From an uncultured Bacteroidales bacterium (lineage in GTDB: Bacteria > Bacteroidota > Bacteroidia > Bacteroidales > Bacteroidaceae): a stretch of DNA of 32,631 nucleotides. The first letter of the stretch is position 1. Each line of letters starts with the position of its first letter. The notes beneath the pieces were generated by a model, which did not search any database, was not told the origin of the DNA, and saw only the letters and a list, made by a program, of their open reading frames with translations. Of the stretch, positions 1 through 11,572 are shown in pieces. The stretch spans positions 1 through 32,631 of the forward strand of contig CACZBX010000020.1 of assembly GCA_902779535.1 (NCBI GenBank), written 5' to 3'. The translations under genes were made by a program, and so were the position numbers.

Positions 1-58
1 GCAGTTAAGCCCCGCCGCGCCGATGGTACTGCGCAAGTGGGAGAGTAGGTAGCTGCCG
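1..58 (+). rRNA. rrf: 5S ribosomal RNA, 3' end (partial)
   Basis: The first bases match the 3' half of a bacterial 5S rRNA: the conserved block CGCCGATGGTACTGCG, then GGGAGAGTAGGT and a GCTGCCG terminal strand that would pair with the missing 5' end. A strong intrinsic terminator follows at once, as expected at the end of a 16S-23S-5S operon. The 5' part and the rest of the operon lie before the window. The exact 3' end is uncertain by a few bases. Confidence 0.9.
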
Positions 59-68
59 TTTTCAGTCT

Positions 69-107
69 GGTTCCCTCGGGTCATAGGACCTGAGGGAACC
101 TTTTTTT
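69..107 (+). terminator. Intrinsic terminator of the rRNA operon
   Basis: A 14-bp stem (69-82 with 87-100, one G-U wobble at 78/91) closes a four-base ATAG loop and is followed by seven T at 101-107. It sits directly behind the 5S rRNA end. Confidence 0.93.
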
Positions 108-118
108 ATAGTTGTCTA

Positions 119-148
119 CTTGAGTTTTCTTATTCTTTTGTATATTTG
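119..148 (+). promoter_or_regulatory. Bacteroidetes-type promoter for the EEP lipoprotein gene
   Basis: TATATTTG at 141-148 is a perfect -7 element (TAnnTTTG). A TTG at 120-122 lies 18 bases upstream in the position of the -33 element. Transcription would start near 155, leaving a leader of about 50 bases before the ATG at 205. Confidence 0.6.
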
Positions 149-204
149 TTGGAACAAGTAGAATCCATAAAGCTAAATCTGTTATTTTATAAAAAGATAT
201 TTTC

Positions 205-1053
205 ATGAAAAAGTTATTATTATTGTTGTTTGTAGGCTTAGGTTTTGTTGGTTGTTCTAAAAATGACCAGAAAATTAATGTTCGTTGGGCTACCTTTAAT
301 ATCCGCATGGATACGAAGGCGGATAGTTTGAACGCTTGGTCTTATCGTAAAGATCGTGCGTGTCAGTGGATAAAGGATAATCAAATTGATATCTTTGGTG
401 CACAAGAGGTGCTTCACAATCAATTTGTAGATATTTTAGAGCGGTTGCCAAATTTTAAGGGACTTGGTGTTGGACGTGAAGATGGAAAGCAAAAAGGTGA
501 ATACTCTGCAGTTTTCTATAATGCAGATAAATATGAAGCCTTGGAGTCGAATACATTTTGGCTTTCAGAGCACCCCGATAGTGTGGGAAAGAAAGGTTGG
601 GATGCTGCTTTGCCTCGTATCGTTACTTGGGGTAAGTTAAAAGATAAGAAGACTGGAAAGATTTTTATGGCAGTCAATACTCATTTTGATCATATTGGTG
701 TGGAAGCACGGAAACAAAGTGCTTTGTTGATTATTCAAAAGATTAAAGAGATTATTGGTGAGAAACCTGCCGTAGTTACCGGTGATTTCAATGTGGACGA
801 CAAAAGTGATGCTTATAAGACAATAACCACAAATGAATTTGTGTTGAAGGATGCATATAAGGTTACAGAAAAACATACGGGTGTTTCATATTCGTTCCAC
901 AGCTATGGAAGGGTCCCGGTGGAAAAACGTTCAAAGATTGATTTTATCTTTGTTACTCCACAGATTAGAGTTATTGAGACTTGTACACCAGAAGAAATTC
1001 CTGGAGCATTCCTCTCCGATCATAATCCTCATTATGCGGTCTTAGAGTTTTAA
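205..1053 (+). CDS. Endonuclease/exonuclease/phosphatase family lipoprotein
   Basis: The 282-residue protein begins with a lipoprotein signal (hydrophobic run, then FVG-Cys17), so it is probably membrane-anchored outside the cytoplasm. The body has the motifs of the DNase I-like EEP fold in order: AQE with metal-binding Glu68, NTHFDH with His160, TGDFN with Asp194 and Asn196, IDFIFV near 245-250, and SDH at 271-273, the general base pair. All catalytic residues are present. The fold covers nucleases, phosphodiesterases and inositol or lipid phosphatases; the sequence alone does not fix the substrate, but a secreted phosphodiesterase or phosphatase is likely. It has its own promoter after the rRNA terminator and shares a terminator with the convergent beta-galactosidase. 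The start was chosen because it gives a complete signal peptide. Confidence 0.9.
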   Translation: MKKLLLLLFVGLGFVGCSKNDQKINVRWATFNIRMDTKADSLNAWSYRKDRACQWIKDNQIDIFGAQEVLHNQFVDILERLPNFKGLGVGREDGKQKGEYSAVFYNADKYEALESNTFWLSEHPDSVGKKGWDAALPRIVTWGKLKDKKTGKIFMAVNTHFDHIGVEARKQSALLIIQKIKEIIGEKPAVVTGDFNVDDKSDAYKTITTNEFVLKDAYKVTEKHTGVSYSFHSYGRVPVEKRSKIDFIFVTPQIRVIETCTPEEIPGAFLSDHNPHYAVLEF

Positions 1054-1065
1054 ATTTACTTCTAT

Positions 1066-1103
1066 AAAAAATAGGGTGTGTCAACTGGCACACCCTATTT
1101 TTT
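1066..1103. terminator. Bidirectional intrinsic terminator
   Basis: A perfect 15-bp inverted repeat (1066-1080 with 1089-1103) encloses an eight-base loop. The stem starts with six A and ends with six T, so it makes a GC-core hairpin plus U-tract on both strands. It serves the convergent EEP gene (+) and beta-galactosidase gene (-). Confidence 0.93.
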
Positions 1104-1119
1104 ATACTTTATTAGAGGA

Positions 1120-4341
<3,222 letters not shown>

Positions 4342-4388
4342 TCAGAAAAAAGTTGACACAATCGGCCGTAGCCTGATGAGTCTCGTAC

Positions 4389-5417
4389 TTATTTCTTTCT
4401 CTTCTTTTTGTAAGATCGCTTATGCGTAGAAGAGTTCCGGTTCGGTCTTGGCGAACTGGATTTCTTTGCCGAAGCAGTCTCACTTGGTTCCTCGTTGGTG
4501 TCATTGCTCTCTTCAAGATCCGATGCTACAGGAATATCGCTTTCTTCAATGTCATCCTCTGATGAATCAGTCGCATCATCGTTTCTTGTCTCGGAGTCAT
4601 CGTCTTCATCTTCTTCCGAACGTTGTGTAGCTTTTGTGCGTTGCACAATGATGATACTTGCTTCATAGAGAAGCCACATTGGCATGGCAACGACTGTCAG
4701 CGTAAAGACATCGGCTGTTGGGGTGATGATGGCTGAGATAAATAAAAGGATGACAACGGCATGTTTGCGATATTTTTTCATAAAGTCGGCCGTGATAAAG
4801 CCAAACTTTGCGAAGAGCCAACATAGGATAGGAATCTCAAATACAATACCCATCATGACGCAAAGCATCATCATGGTGTCCATGTATGATTCCAACGAAA
4901 TCATATTCACGACATCATCGCTTACTTGGTAGGTACCCAAAAAGCGGAAGGTCAAAGGAAAGATAAGAAAATAGCTGAGCAGAACGCCCAAGGCAAACAT
5001 TACACTACCACCTCCCAACACTTTCACCGCATATCTTCTTTCGTTAGCATAAAGGGCGGGCGATACAAAACGAAAGATTTGGTAGAGCGTATAAGGAGCG
5101 GCAACAAGAAAGCCGGCATAGATTGACGCCTTCATGTGTATCACGAACTGTTTTGCCAGTCCGGTATTGATTAGTTGAACGTCAAAATGCCCGCTGTCTC
5201 CATTCGGATTAAAGATTTTTCCTACCGAACGAAAAAGATCGTATATGATAAAATTATCGTATTTAGGAGCTAAGATGATATCGAAAAGCCATTCTCTACA
5301 AGCAAAGGCGATAACGGCAAAGCCCAAAGTAAGAGCGGCAATCCTAAAAAGAATGCCTCTCAAAACGTCCAAATGTTCCCAGAAAGACATTGCATCTGGG
5401 TTCTCGTTTATGGCCAT
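4389..5417 (-). CDS. tatC: Sec-independent protein translocase TatC
   Basis: TatC is the polytopic receptor of the twin-arginine translocase, which exports folded proteins across the inner membrane. The first 260 residues look like ordinary TatC: the N-terminal FWEHLDVLR segment that starts the family, about six hydrophobic membrane spans, and the FEIP motif at 193-196 with the conserved glutamate. The protein is 342 residues long because of a tail (about 261-342) that is first very acidic and Ser/Asp/Glu-rich, then strongly basic (KKKRKK at the end). This tail should face the cytoplasm and is low-complexity. The gene follows tatA by eight bases. No tatB is present, consistent with a minimal TatA-TatC system. 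Confidence 0.95.
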   Translation of the reverse strand: MAINENPDAMSFWEHLDVLRGILFRIAALTLGFAVIAFACREWLFDIILAPKYDNFIIYDLFRSVGKIFNPNGDSGHFDVQLINTGLAKQFVIHMKASIYAGFLVAAPYTLYQIFRFVSPALYANERRYAVKVLGGGSVMFALGVLLSYFLIFPLTFRFLGTYQVSDDVVNMISLESYMDTMMMLCVMMGIVFEIPILCWLFAKFGFITADFMKKYRKHAVVILLFISAIITPTADVFTLTVVAMPMWLLYEASIIIVQRTKATQRSEEDEDDDSETRNDDATDSSEDDIEESDIPVASDLEESNDTNEEPSETASAKKSSSPRPNRNSSTHKRSYKKKRKK

Positions 5418-5425
5418 TGGATGTG

Positions 5426-5632
5426 TTATTTATCTTTCTTTTCGTCTTCGCTGACAGCGTCGTTGATATCCTTTTCGATACCATTAACTCCTTCCTTGAA
5501 ACTACGGATACCCTTGCCTATACCTTTCATGAGTTCGGGAATTTTCTTACCGCCGAAAAGAAGTAATACGACAAACGCTATGAGGATAATTTCTTGTGCA
5601 CCAAGATTTCCTAAAAATAATAATTGTGTCAT
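5426..5632 (-). CDS. tatA: Twin-arginine translocase subunit TatA/TatE
   Basis: This 68-residue protein has the TatA plan: a short N-terminal membrane helix (about 13-27), the hinge motif [10 protein letters not shown], an amphipathic helix ([13 protein letters not shown]), and a short charged tail. TatA oligomers form the path for folded Tat substrates recruited by TatC, which is encoded eight bases downstream. Only one TatA-like gene is present, so it probably also covers the TatB role. No Tat substrate with an obvious twin-arginine signal is encoded in the window. Confidence 0.95.
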   Translation of the reverse strand: MTQLLFLGNLGAQEIILIAFVVLLLFGGKKIPELMKGIGKGIRSFKEGVNGIEKDINDAVSEDEKKDK

Positions 5633-5655
5633 TTCTTTTGTTTTTAAATTCGCTT

Positions 5656-5686
5656 CAAATTTAGGTAAAAACTTTTAGTTCGCAAA
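5656..5686 (-). promoter_or_regulatory. Complete -33/-7 promoter for tatA-tatC
   Basis: Read on the minus strand, TTTG (5683-5686) is followed after 19 bases by TAAATTTG (5656-5663). This is an exact match to the Bacteroidetes housekeeping promoter in both elements and in spacing. Transcription would start about 15-20 bases before the tatA ATG, so tatAC need not depend on the rhamnose operon upstream. Confidence 0.75.
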
Positions 5687-5728
5687 GCGTTACTATATAA
5701 TTTGTGTGAGTTAGATGGAATGGTTTTC

Positions 5729-6727
5729 TTATTCAACCACCCATTTTTTATCATAAGGCACGATTTGCTTTGGGTCATAATACATACCTTCTTTCGTGGG
5801 AACCAGAATCTTATAGGTTCGCTGCGATTTGTTTTGAAGGCTGTTCTCACGCAACCACGGATTCAGTTGACGCAGGAGGGAATAATTGATTCCTTTCTCC
5901 TTTGCCCAAACAGATAAGTCGGCAATGCCGGTAGTTACCGTGTACTCTTTCGTTGGGATAATAGGATAGAGGTCGGATGCCCTCAAGTAGAATCCAAAGG
6001 AACTGGGATTTTGGAACATAATCTTGGCGGCGAGAATACGGTAAACGTAGCGAGTCGTTTCCTCCACGAGAAACAGATCCAGGGAATTGCTAACTTTTTG
6101 AATGGCCAACTGCTGACTGATTCGTGCCTGACCTGCATTGTAAGAGGCGGCAACAGTCACCCAATCCCGATATTTTGCATAAGCTCCTTTCAGATATTTG
6201 CATGCTGCCTGAGTTGATTTCTCCACATGATACCGTTCGTCAATATTGGCGTTGACTTCCAGTCCATTATCTCTACCTGTTCCTTGCATAAACTGCCAAA
6301 GTCCTGCAGCTCCGGCCACTGAACGGGCAATAGGGTTGACATTGCTCTCGATAACCATCAGATACTTAAAGTCGTCAGGGATACCATTCCTTTTAAGGAT
6401 GGGTTCGATCACCGGGAAGTATCGATTGGCTCGTTTAATCATCTGGATTGAAGTGCTGTGCATGTACATGAATGCCAGCAGTTCTCGATCCATCCGCTCA
6501 TGGCGGTCAAAACGTGTCAAGTCAATGTCTTTTCCACAGAACTCGATATGCTCAGGAATAGTATAAGTACTGAACGTTATCCTGTCGGGAATGGACTCTC
6601 GTTCGATATAAAGAGTATCGTGTTGTTCACCGGTATGCACAGGTGTACAACTGCTCGACACCAACATTGGCGAAAGGAATGCCAATGTCAGCGTCAAAGC
6701 AATGGTTATCAGAAATCTTTTCCTCAT
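5729..6727 (-). CDS. MltD-like lytic transglycosylase
   Basis: This murein hydrolase cleaves the glycan strands of peptidoglycan and leaves 1,6-anhydro-muramyl ends. From the chosen ATG at 6727 it has 332 residues: an export signal with a long hydrophobic run, a Cys at 27 without a good lipobox, the GH23/SLT domain with catalytic Glu127 in VIESN and the GAAGLWQFM block after it, and a C-terminal LysM-like segment (about 265-320) for wall binding. An in-frame ATG ten codons upstream is less likely because it would overlap rhaD and precede the signal. Only seven bases separate it from rhaD, so it is probably read as the last gene of the rhamnose operon, which is an odd partnership. Confidence 0.88.
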   Translation of the reverse strand: MRKRFLITIALTLTLAFLSPMLVSSSCTPVHTGEQHDTLYIERESIPDRITFSTYTIPEHIEFCGKDIDLTRFDRHERMDRELLAFMYMHSTSIQMIKRANRYFPVIEPILKRNGIPDDFKYLMVIESNVNPIARSVAGAAGLWQFMQGTGRDNGLEVNANIDERYHVEKSTQAACKYLKGAYAKYRDWVTVAASYNAGQARISQQLAIQKVSNSLDLFLVEETTRYVYRILAAKIMFQNPSSFGFYLRASDLYPIIPTKEYTVTTGIADLSVWAKEKGINYSLLRQLNPWLRENSLQNKSQRTYKILVPTKEGMYYDPKQIVPYDKKWVVE

Positions 6728-6734
6728 GTTCTTT

Positions 6735-7544
6735 TTATTTGGGGAGATTGAAAGCAATGCTCATCTCTTTCATTTGTTCTTCGGTCATGCCGTCTGGCTC
6801 AAATCCCATATTCTTTGCTGCAATATAGATGAGAGCCGATTTGTTCAAGACGTCTATCTGGTCGAAGGCTTTCATGACATCCTCGTCGACAGCGAACGTA
6901 CCGTGTTTCTCCCAAAGTACTACATCATAATCGTCAAGAAGTTTTATGGTTTCTTCTGCCAACTTCACAGAACTCGGCAGTTGATAAGGAACGATTCCTA
7001 CACCTCTCGGACAGAAAGCTTTGGTCTCAGGGATCATACTCCAAAGTAATTTGGTCATCACATCTTTCTCGAGGAATTTTTTGCAGTGGCTCATGGCTAC
7101 CAACTCGATAGGGTGAGTATGAACAGATGCTTTGTAAGGAGAGCCTTTAGCAATGAGGTAGTTGTGTACGCTTAAGTGTGAGGGCAACTCAGATGTGGGC
7201 TTTACTGGATGATCGGCAATGATGACATAGCTGGAACAATCGTCCAGTATACGGATGATTGAACCGTTCTCCATCGGCCATCGAGCCAGGTCGCGCATGC
7301 GCAAGTTCGTACCCTTGCAATAGAAGTAACAACCTTTCAAATGTGGAAGGGTTACACCTATCGGGATAACAGGGCTGATGGGCGGCATCTTTCTGATGTC
7401 ATCATCGATGTATTCAGTAATGTTGATAGTGATGTTGCCACCGTTACGCTCTGCCCATCCTTTTTGCCAAAGGTAACCGGCTACTTCGGCGACTTTATTA
7501 ATCTCTTTTGCCAACTCTGGGCGGTTTATCAAGATTGATTCCAT
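6735..7544 (-). CDS. rhaD: Rhamnulose-1-phosphate aldolase
   Basis: RhaD splits L-rhamnulose-1-phosphate into dihydroxyacetone phosphate and L-lactaldehyde, the last dedicated step of rhamnose breakdown. At 269 residues it is the usual length (274 in E. coli). The class II aldolase signature is complete: Glu119 in SELPSH, zinc ligands His142 and His144 in HTHPIE, and His214 in WEKHGTF. It follows rhaT by five bases and precedes the lytic transglycosylase by seven, so it is inside a tight operon. No lactaldehyde reductase or dehydrogenase gene is visible in the window. Confidence 0.96.
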   Translation of the reverse strand: MESILINRPELAKEINKVAEVAGYLWQKGWAERNGGNITINITEYIDDDIRKMPPISPVIPIGVTLPHLKGCYFYCKGTNLRMRDLARWPMENGSIIRILDDCSSYVIIADHPVKPTSELPSHLSVHNYLIAKGSPYKASVHTHPIELVAMSHCKKFLEKDVMTKLLWSMIPETKAFCPRGVGIVPYQLPSSVKLAEETIKLLDDYDVVLWEKHGTFAVDEDVMKAFDQIDVLNKSALIYIAAKNMGFEPDGMTEEQMKEMSIAFNLPK

Positions 7545-7549
7545 TTTTT

Positions 7550-8584
7550 CTATTTTAAAAGTTCAGGTATGAATGTTGATACAATCAGCACGATAATACC
7601 TATTATTAATACAACCAATGTCTTCTTTGATACACCTTTCCACTCCTTCAGAATGATTCCCCAAACATTCGAGAAAACGACGTTCAGTGCCATCAATATA
7701 CAGAAAGCAAAAGTGGTGAGCGTTGGGGATTCGGTTAGGAATCCTTTGCCAAGGCTCAGTCCAAAGAATTGACTATACCAGAGCAATCCAGCCAAGATAC
7801 AGAAGAACAGGTTGTTGGCATACAGATTGGTCTTTCCGTAATCGCCCCAAGACTTGTTTTTAGCATTCTGATAGAGGCAGTAGACAGCATTTGTTACGAA
7901 TCCGCCCAAGGTAACCAGCATGGTTGCAGGTAAAGATTTAAACATATCGTTGGTCTCAGCAAAATGTAGTTCACTACCAAATTCGAGGCCGATGTTGAAG
8001 CACCCGCTCATAAAGCCAGCTAAAAGCGCAATGATAATTCCTTTCGGGAAATTGAAGTCCTTAACGGCCTTGCGCTTTTCTTCTTCACTCAGGGTTTGTG
8101 CTTTCATATGTCCTGCGACACCAATGATGGCAATACCAAGGAGAGTAATCAGTACGCCGATGAGTACGGCAGAAGTTAACTTTTCTAGATGTCCCGCATT
8201 AGGAAAGACAATGTTTAACATGACGGGGCCGAGGATCGTACCTAAGGCTGCACAGGTACCCAGGGCAATGGATTGGCCTAAGGCAACACCTAGGTAGCGC
8301 ATGGAAAGGCCGAAGGTCAGACCACCGACACCCCACAATACACCAAACAGAATGGTCATCCAGATATTAAAGGAGTTGTCGGCTGTGAATAACTCGCAGA
8401 GACTATGTCCTGATGGTACAGCTAGCAAGGCTCCGAGGAAGGGGAAAATCAGCCAGGCAAAGACGCCTTGTGTCAGCCAGAAACTTTCCCAACTCCATTC
8501 CTTCACCTTGTTAATCGGAACATAGCTGCTCGACTGGCAGAATGCTCCGATTGCAATGATGATAAGTCCGATAATGATTGCCAT
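7550..8584 (-). CDS. rhaT: L-rhamnose-proton symporter
   Basis: RhaT carries L-rhamnose through the inner membrane with a proton. The 344 residues equal the E. coli protein in length and show about ten hydrophobic spans, a conserved N-terminal span with FCQSSSYVPINKVKEWSWE, and the glycine-rich LLAGFMSGCFNIG segment. It lies 12 bases after rhaA and five before rhaD. No rhamnosidase or outer-membrane importer is encoded nearby, so free rhamnose must be released and brought into the periplasm by products of other loci. Confidence 0.95.
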   Translation of the reverse strand: MAIIIGLIIIAIGAFCQSSSYVPINKVKEWSWESFWLTQGVFAWLIFPFLGALLAVPSGHSLCELFTADNSFNIWMTILFGVLWGVGGLTFGLSMRYLGVALGQSIALGTCAALGTILGPVMLNIVFPNAGHLEKLTSAVLIGVLITLLGIAIIGVAGHMKAQTLSEEEKRKAVKDFNFPKGIIIALLAGFMSGCFNIGLEFGSELHFAETNDMFKSLPATMLVTLGGFVTNAVYCLYQNAKNKSWGDYGKTNLYANNLFFCILAGLLWYSQFFGLSLGKGFLTESPTLTTFAFCILMALNVVFSNVWGIILKEWKGVSKKTLVVLIIGIIVLIVSTFIPELLK

Positions 8585-8596
8585 AGACTTTCAGAA

Positions 8597-9850
8597 TTAT
8601 ACACGTTTTGACAATTCTTCTTTCTCGTATTGTTGGATAGCCGGAATGAATTCCTCGCCTACAGGAACGTTGTTCTTGAGGTTGAAATAGTCGAATACGG
8701 CGCCGAATGGCAGACTCTTTGCTTCTTCCAACAGGGCAAGACGCTCGAAGTTCTGTTCGTTCTCCTCGTATTTGCGGAGTGTTGGCAGCGGTTCGAGTAA
8801 AGCTTGCAGCACACATTTCTGTGTTGCACGTGTGCCGATGATGTAGGCACCGATACGGTTGATAGATGCGTCGAAATAATCCAAGCCGATGTGAGCACGG
8901 TTCAATGCGTTTGCTCGAACAATCTCCTTGAACAAGTTCTGTGTCTGATCGTCCATGATGGTTACGTGGTCGGAGTCCCAACGAACAGGGCGACTTACAT
9001 GTAACATCAATTCAGGAACAAAGAGTAACAAGGATGCAACCATGTCGGATACATTCTCGGTTTGTTCGTAGTGACCGGTATCAAGCGTGTACATCAACTT
9101 ACGGGTAGCACAGTATCCGGCAACAAAGTCGTGAGACCCTACGGTATAGCTCTCCAGACCGATACCAAATAACTTAGCCTCGAGACAAGTCTTCATATCT
9201 GGTAATTGTTCTGCAAGAATTTCGTCCAGACTCTGAGCAAAGAGTTCGCGGTAATACATACGTTTTACGGTCAGGTCCTTAGAACCATCGTGTACCCAGA
9301 TGTTCATGATACATGGATCATTCTGAGCCTTACCCATTGCATCGGCGATACGGCGGCAACGCTTCGTATGTTCAATCCAGAACTCACGGATCTCTTTATT
9401 CGGGTTTGCCAACGAGAGGTTTCCCGATTTCGGATGTGAGAACGAGGTGGAGTTAAAATCTAGTTTCATATTTTGTTCCTTGGCCCAGTCTATCCAGCCT
9501 TGGAAATGTTTTACTTCTACTTGGTCGCGGTCGACAAATTTATTACCGAATTCACCGTATGTTTCGTGAAGATTCAGTCGGTGATTACCCGCCAGCAATG
9601 TCTTTACGAAAGCAATGTCTTTGCGAACTTCTTCGACGTTACGTGCACGTCCTGGATAGTTGCCTGTAGTCATGATACCTCCACTCAATGCTTCGTTGCG
9701 CTCAAAGCCGATGACATCATCGGTTTGCCAGCAATGTAAGGAGATCGGTGTTTTTTCCAACTGTGCAATGGCGGCATCTGTGTCGACGCCAATAGCAGCA
9801 TAACGTTCTTTTGCTACTTCGTAAGCTTTTTTAATCAGTTCTTCTTTCAT
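8597..9850 (-). CDS. rhaA: L-rhamnose isomerase
   Basis: RhaA converts L-rhamnose to L-rhamnulose in the cytoplasm, the first step of the pathway. The 417 residues match the family (419 in E. coli). The metal site can be read: His260 in LDTGHY, and Asp292 and Asp294 in RWDSDHV, close to His262, Asp294 and Asp296 of the E. coli enzyme. The FNSTSFSHPKS loop, the GSHDF motif and the NIWVHDGSKD motif are also intact. The gene lies between rhaB (36 bases) and rhaT (12 bases). Confidence 0.97.
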   Translation of the reverse strand: MKEELIKKAYEVAKERYAAIGVDTDAAIAQLEKTPISLHCWQTDDVIGFERNEALSGGIMTTGNYPGRARNVEEVRKDIAFVKTLLAGNHRLNLHETYGEFGNKFVDRDQVEVKHFQGWIDWAKEQNMKLDFNSTSFSHPKSGNLSLANPNKEIREFWIEHTKRCRRIADAMGKAQNDPCIMNIWVHDGSKDLTVKRMYYRELFAQSLDEILAEQLPDMKTCLEAKLFGIGLESYTVGSHDFVAGYCATRKLMYTLDTGHYEQTENVSDMVASLLLFVPELMLHVSRPVRWDSDHVTIMDDQTQNLFKEIVRANALNRAHIGLDYFDASINRIGAYIIGTRATQKCVLQALLEPLPTLRKYEENEQNFERLALLEEAKSLPFGAVFDYFNLKNNVPVGEEFIPAIQQYEKEELSKRV

Positions 9851-9886
9851 GGTTCATTATTTTTAGTTTTATAAATACGTAATGGA

Positions 9887-11365
9887 TTAGATGTCTTCTC
9901 TGAATGCTTTCAGATACTTCTGGTATGCTTCGTCCCAAAGGACAGTATCTTTTGGCATAAAGGTCATGGTTTGTACGGATGCACGGATCAGGCTGCGCAT
10001 CTCTTGAATGGTGCCGACCAGATTGTCGGCCTTTGCTTGCATCATGACATTTCCGATGGCTGTTGCCTCGGTAGGACCGGCAACGACAGGAACGCCAAGT
10101 GCGTTGCTGGTGAACTGGTTGAGCAGGTTGTTCTGCGATCCGCCTCCGATGATGTGTAATTGCTCAATGGGGAACGGAGCAAGTTCCTGTAGATTCTTGA
10201 ATATTTGTTTATAACGCAAAGCCAGGCTGTCGAAGATACACCGGACAATTTGTTTGTCGGTCGTAGGAATCGGTTGTCCAGTCAGTTTGCAATATTGTTG
10301 AATGGCTTGAATCATCGATTCTGGGTTCGCAAAACATGGTGCATCGGGATTGATGACGCTTCGGAAGGATTCTGACGACAAAGCGATCTCATTCAGTTCA
10401 TCATAGCTGTACGAAGCAATAGTCTTTGACTCTTTTCGGCATCGCTCAAGCAGCCACATGCCACAGATATTCTTTAGGAAACGGGTCGTTCCTTCCACAC
10501 CTCCTTCATTGGTGAAGTTCATCTTTGAACTTTCTTCATTGATAATGGCATCTTTCACTTCGATGCCCATGAGACTCCACGTTCCTGAACTGAGATAGGC
10601 AAAACGTTCATTGTCAGCAGGCACTGCAGCGACAGCCGACCCCGTATCATGCCCTGCTATTGAGATGACTGGAACGGCACCCAGTCCTGTCTGCTTCTGA
10701 ATCTCTTCAGTAAGTGTGCCGAGAACGGTTCCCGGATAGACAATCGGAGCAAACTTGTCTTTCGTCACGCCTGCCACCTTCATCAAGTTTTCTTCCAACT
10801 CTTTCGTTCGTGGGTTCAACATTTGTGAGGTCGAAGCAATCGTGTACTCTGTCACCATCTTATTCGTAAGCAGATAACCGAGTGCGTCGGGCAGGAATAA
10901 GATCTTGTCAGCCGCTTCCAGAGCACTACATCCTTGTTGCTTTAGTGCGAATAGTTGGAAGAGGGAGTTGAAATTCATAATCTGGATGCCTGTTTGTTCG
11001 TATACCTTCTCACGTGGAATGATTTCGAAGTATGCCTCAGGTGCTCCAACCGTATGCGGATCACGATAGGAGTAGGGGTTCCGAAGTAACTCTCCATCCT
11101 TGCCGATAAAGACGAAATCGACTCCCCATGTGTCTATACCAATCGACTCGATAGGTATGTTTTCGTCAGCTACGACTTTTAGCCCTTTGATGATTTCGGA
11201 ATACAAGGCCATGATGTCCCAATAGAAATGCCCGTTCACTTGTATGATGTTGTTGGGGAAGCGTGTGAGTTGCCTTAATTCCAGCTTATTTTGTTCTAAT
11301 TGCCCGACAATCGTACGTCCGCTTGTCGCACCGAGGTCTACTGCAAAGAAGTATGTTTTTTTCAT
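9887..11365 (-). CDS. rhaB: Rhamnulokinase
   Basis: RhaB phosphorylates L-rhamnulose with ATP to give the 1-phosphate that RhaD cleaves. It is a FGGY-family kinase of 492 residues (489 in E. coli). The N-terminal phosphate loop reads DLGATSGRT (10-18), the catalytic base is Asp240 in GHDTGSA, and the second nucleotide loop SSGTWSLMG is intact. It is the first gene of the rhamnose operon. No AraC-type rhamnose regulator is encoded beside it. A -7 element and an array of palindromes lie upstream. Confidence 0.96.
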   Translation of the reverse strand: MKKTYFFAVDLGATSGRTIVGQLEQNKLELRQLTRFPNNIIQVNGHFYWDIMALYSEIIKGLKVVADENIPIESIGIDTWGVDFVFIGKDGELLRNPYSYRDPHTVGAPEAYFEIIPREKVYEQTGIQIMNFNSLFQLFALKQQGCSALEAADKILFLPDALGYLLTNKMVTEYTIASTSQMLNPRTKELEENLMKVAGVTKDKFAPIVYPGTVLGTLTEEIQKQTGLGAVPVISIAGHDTGSAVAAVPADNERFAYLSSGTWSLMGIEVKDAIINEESSKMNFTNEGGVEGTTRFLKNICGMWLLERCRKESKTIASYSYDELNEIALSSESFRSVINPDAPCFANPESMIQAIQQYCKLTGQPIPTTDKQIVRCIFDSLALRYKQIFKNLQELAPFPIEQLHIIGGGSQNNLLNQFTSNALGVPVVAGPTEATAIGNVMMQAKADNLVGTIQEMRSLIRASVQTMTFMPKDTVLWDEAYQKYLKAFREDI

Positions 11366-11386
11366 GATTTGTTTTTTTAGTTAAGG

Positions 11387-11394
11387 CAAATATA
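11387..11394 (-). promoter_or_regulatory. -7 element of the rhamnose operon promoter
   Basis: On the minus strand this reads TATATTTG, a perfect TAnnTTTG match 22 bases before the rhaB start codon. No TTTG stands at the -33 distance, which would fit a promoter that needs an activator, as expected for a sugar-inducible operon. Confidence 0.55.
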
Positions 11395-11494
11395 ATGTTT
11401 TATTCGTTTTTATCCTATAAAAACATCGTTTTGTTTATTTATTTAACGTGCTTTGCAAATCGCTTTTTGTTAATTAACGGATAGTTTAGTCTTG

Positions 11495-11572
11495 TCACCT
11501 AGGTGATAAAAGCTTTTCACCAATGTGATTAAAGTTTATCACCTTCGTGAGAAGAGTTTTTCACCAATGTGA
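11495..11572. repeat. Four 12-bp palindromes in an exact 22-bp array
   Basis: Four copies of TCACCnnnGTGA start at 11495, 11517, 11539 and 11561, each separated by ten A/T-rich bases. The first copy (TCACCTAGGTGA) is a perfect palindrome; copies two and four are identical (TCACCAATGTGA). The ten-base spacers are themselves roughly palindromic (for example AAAAGCTTTT at 11508-11517), so the array alternates two kinds of dyad. It lies 10 bp behind the helicase stop and about 100 bp upstream of the rhaB -7 element. A 22-bp period is close to two helical turns, so bound proteins would line up on one face. It could be an operator array for rha control, or a dispersed intergenic repeat. Confidence 0.85.

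Noticed and set aside
4389-5632. Missing tatB gene as a sign of deletion
   Set aside because: A two-component TatA-TatC system is common in bacteria, and the eight-base gap between the genes leaves no trace of a lost gene.
11495-11572. CRISPR array
   Set aside because: The unit is only 22 bp with 10-bp A/T-rich spacers that resemble each other, far too short for repeats and spacers, and no cas gene is near.
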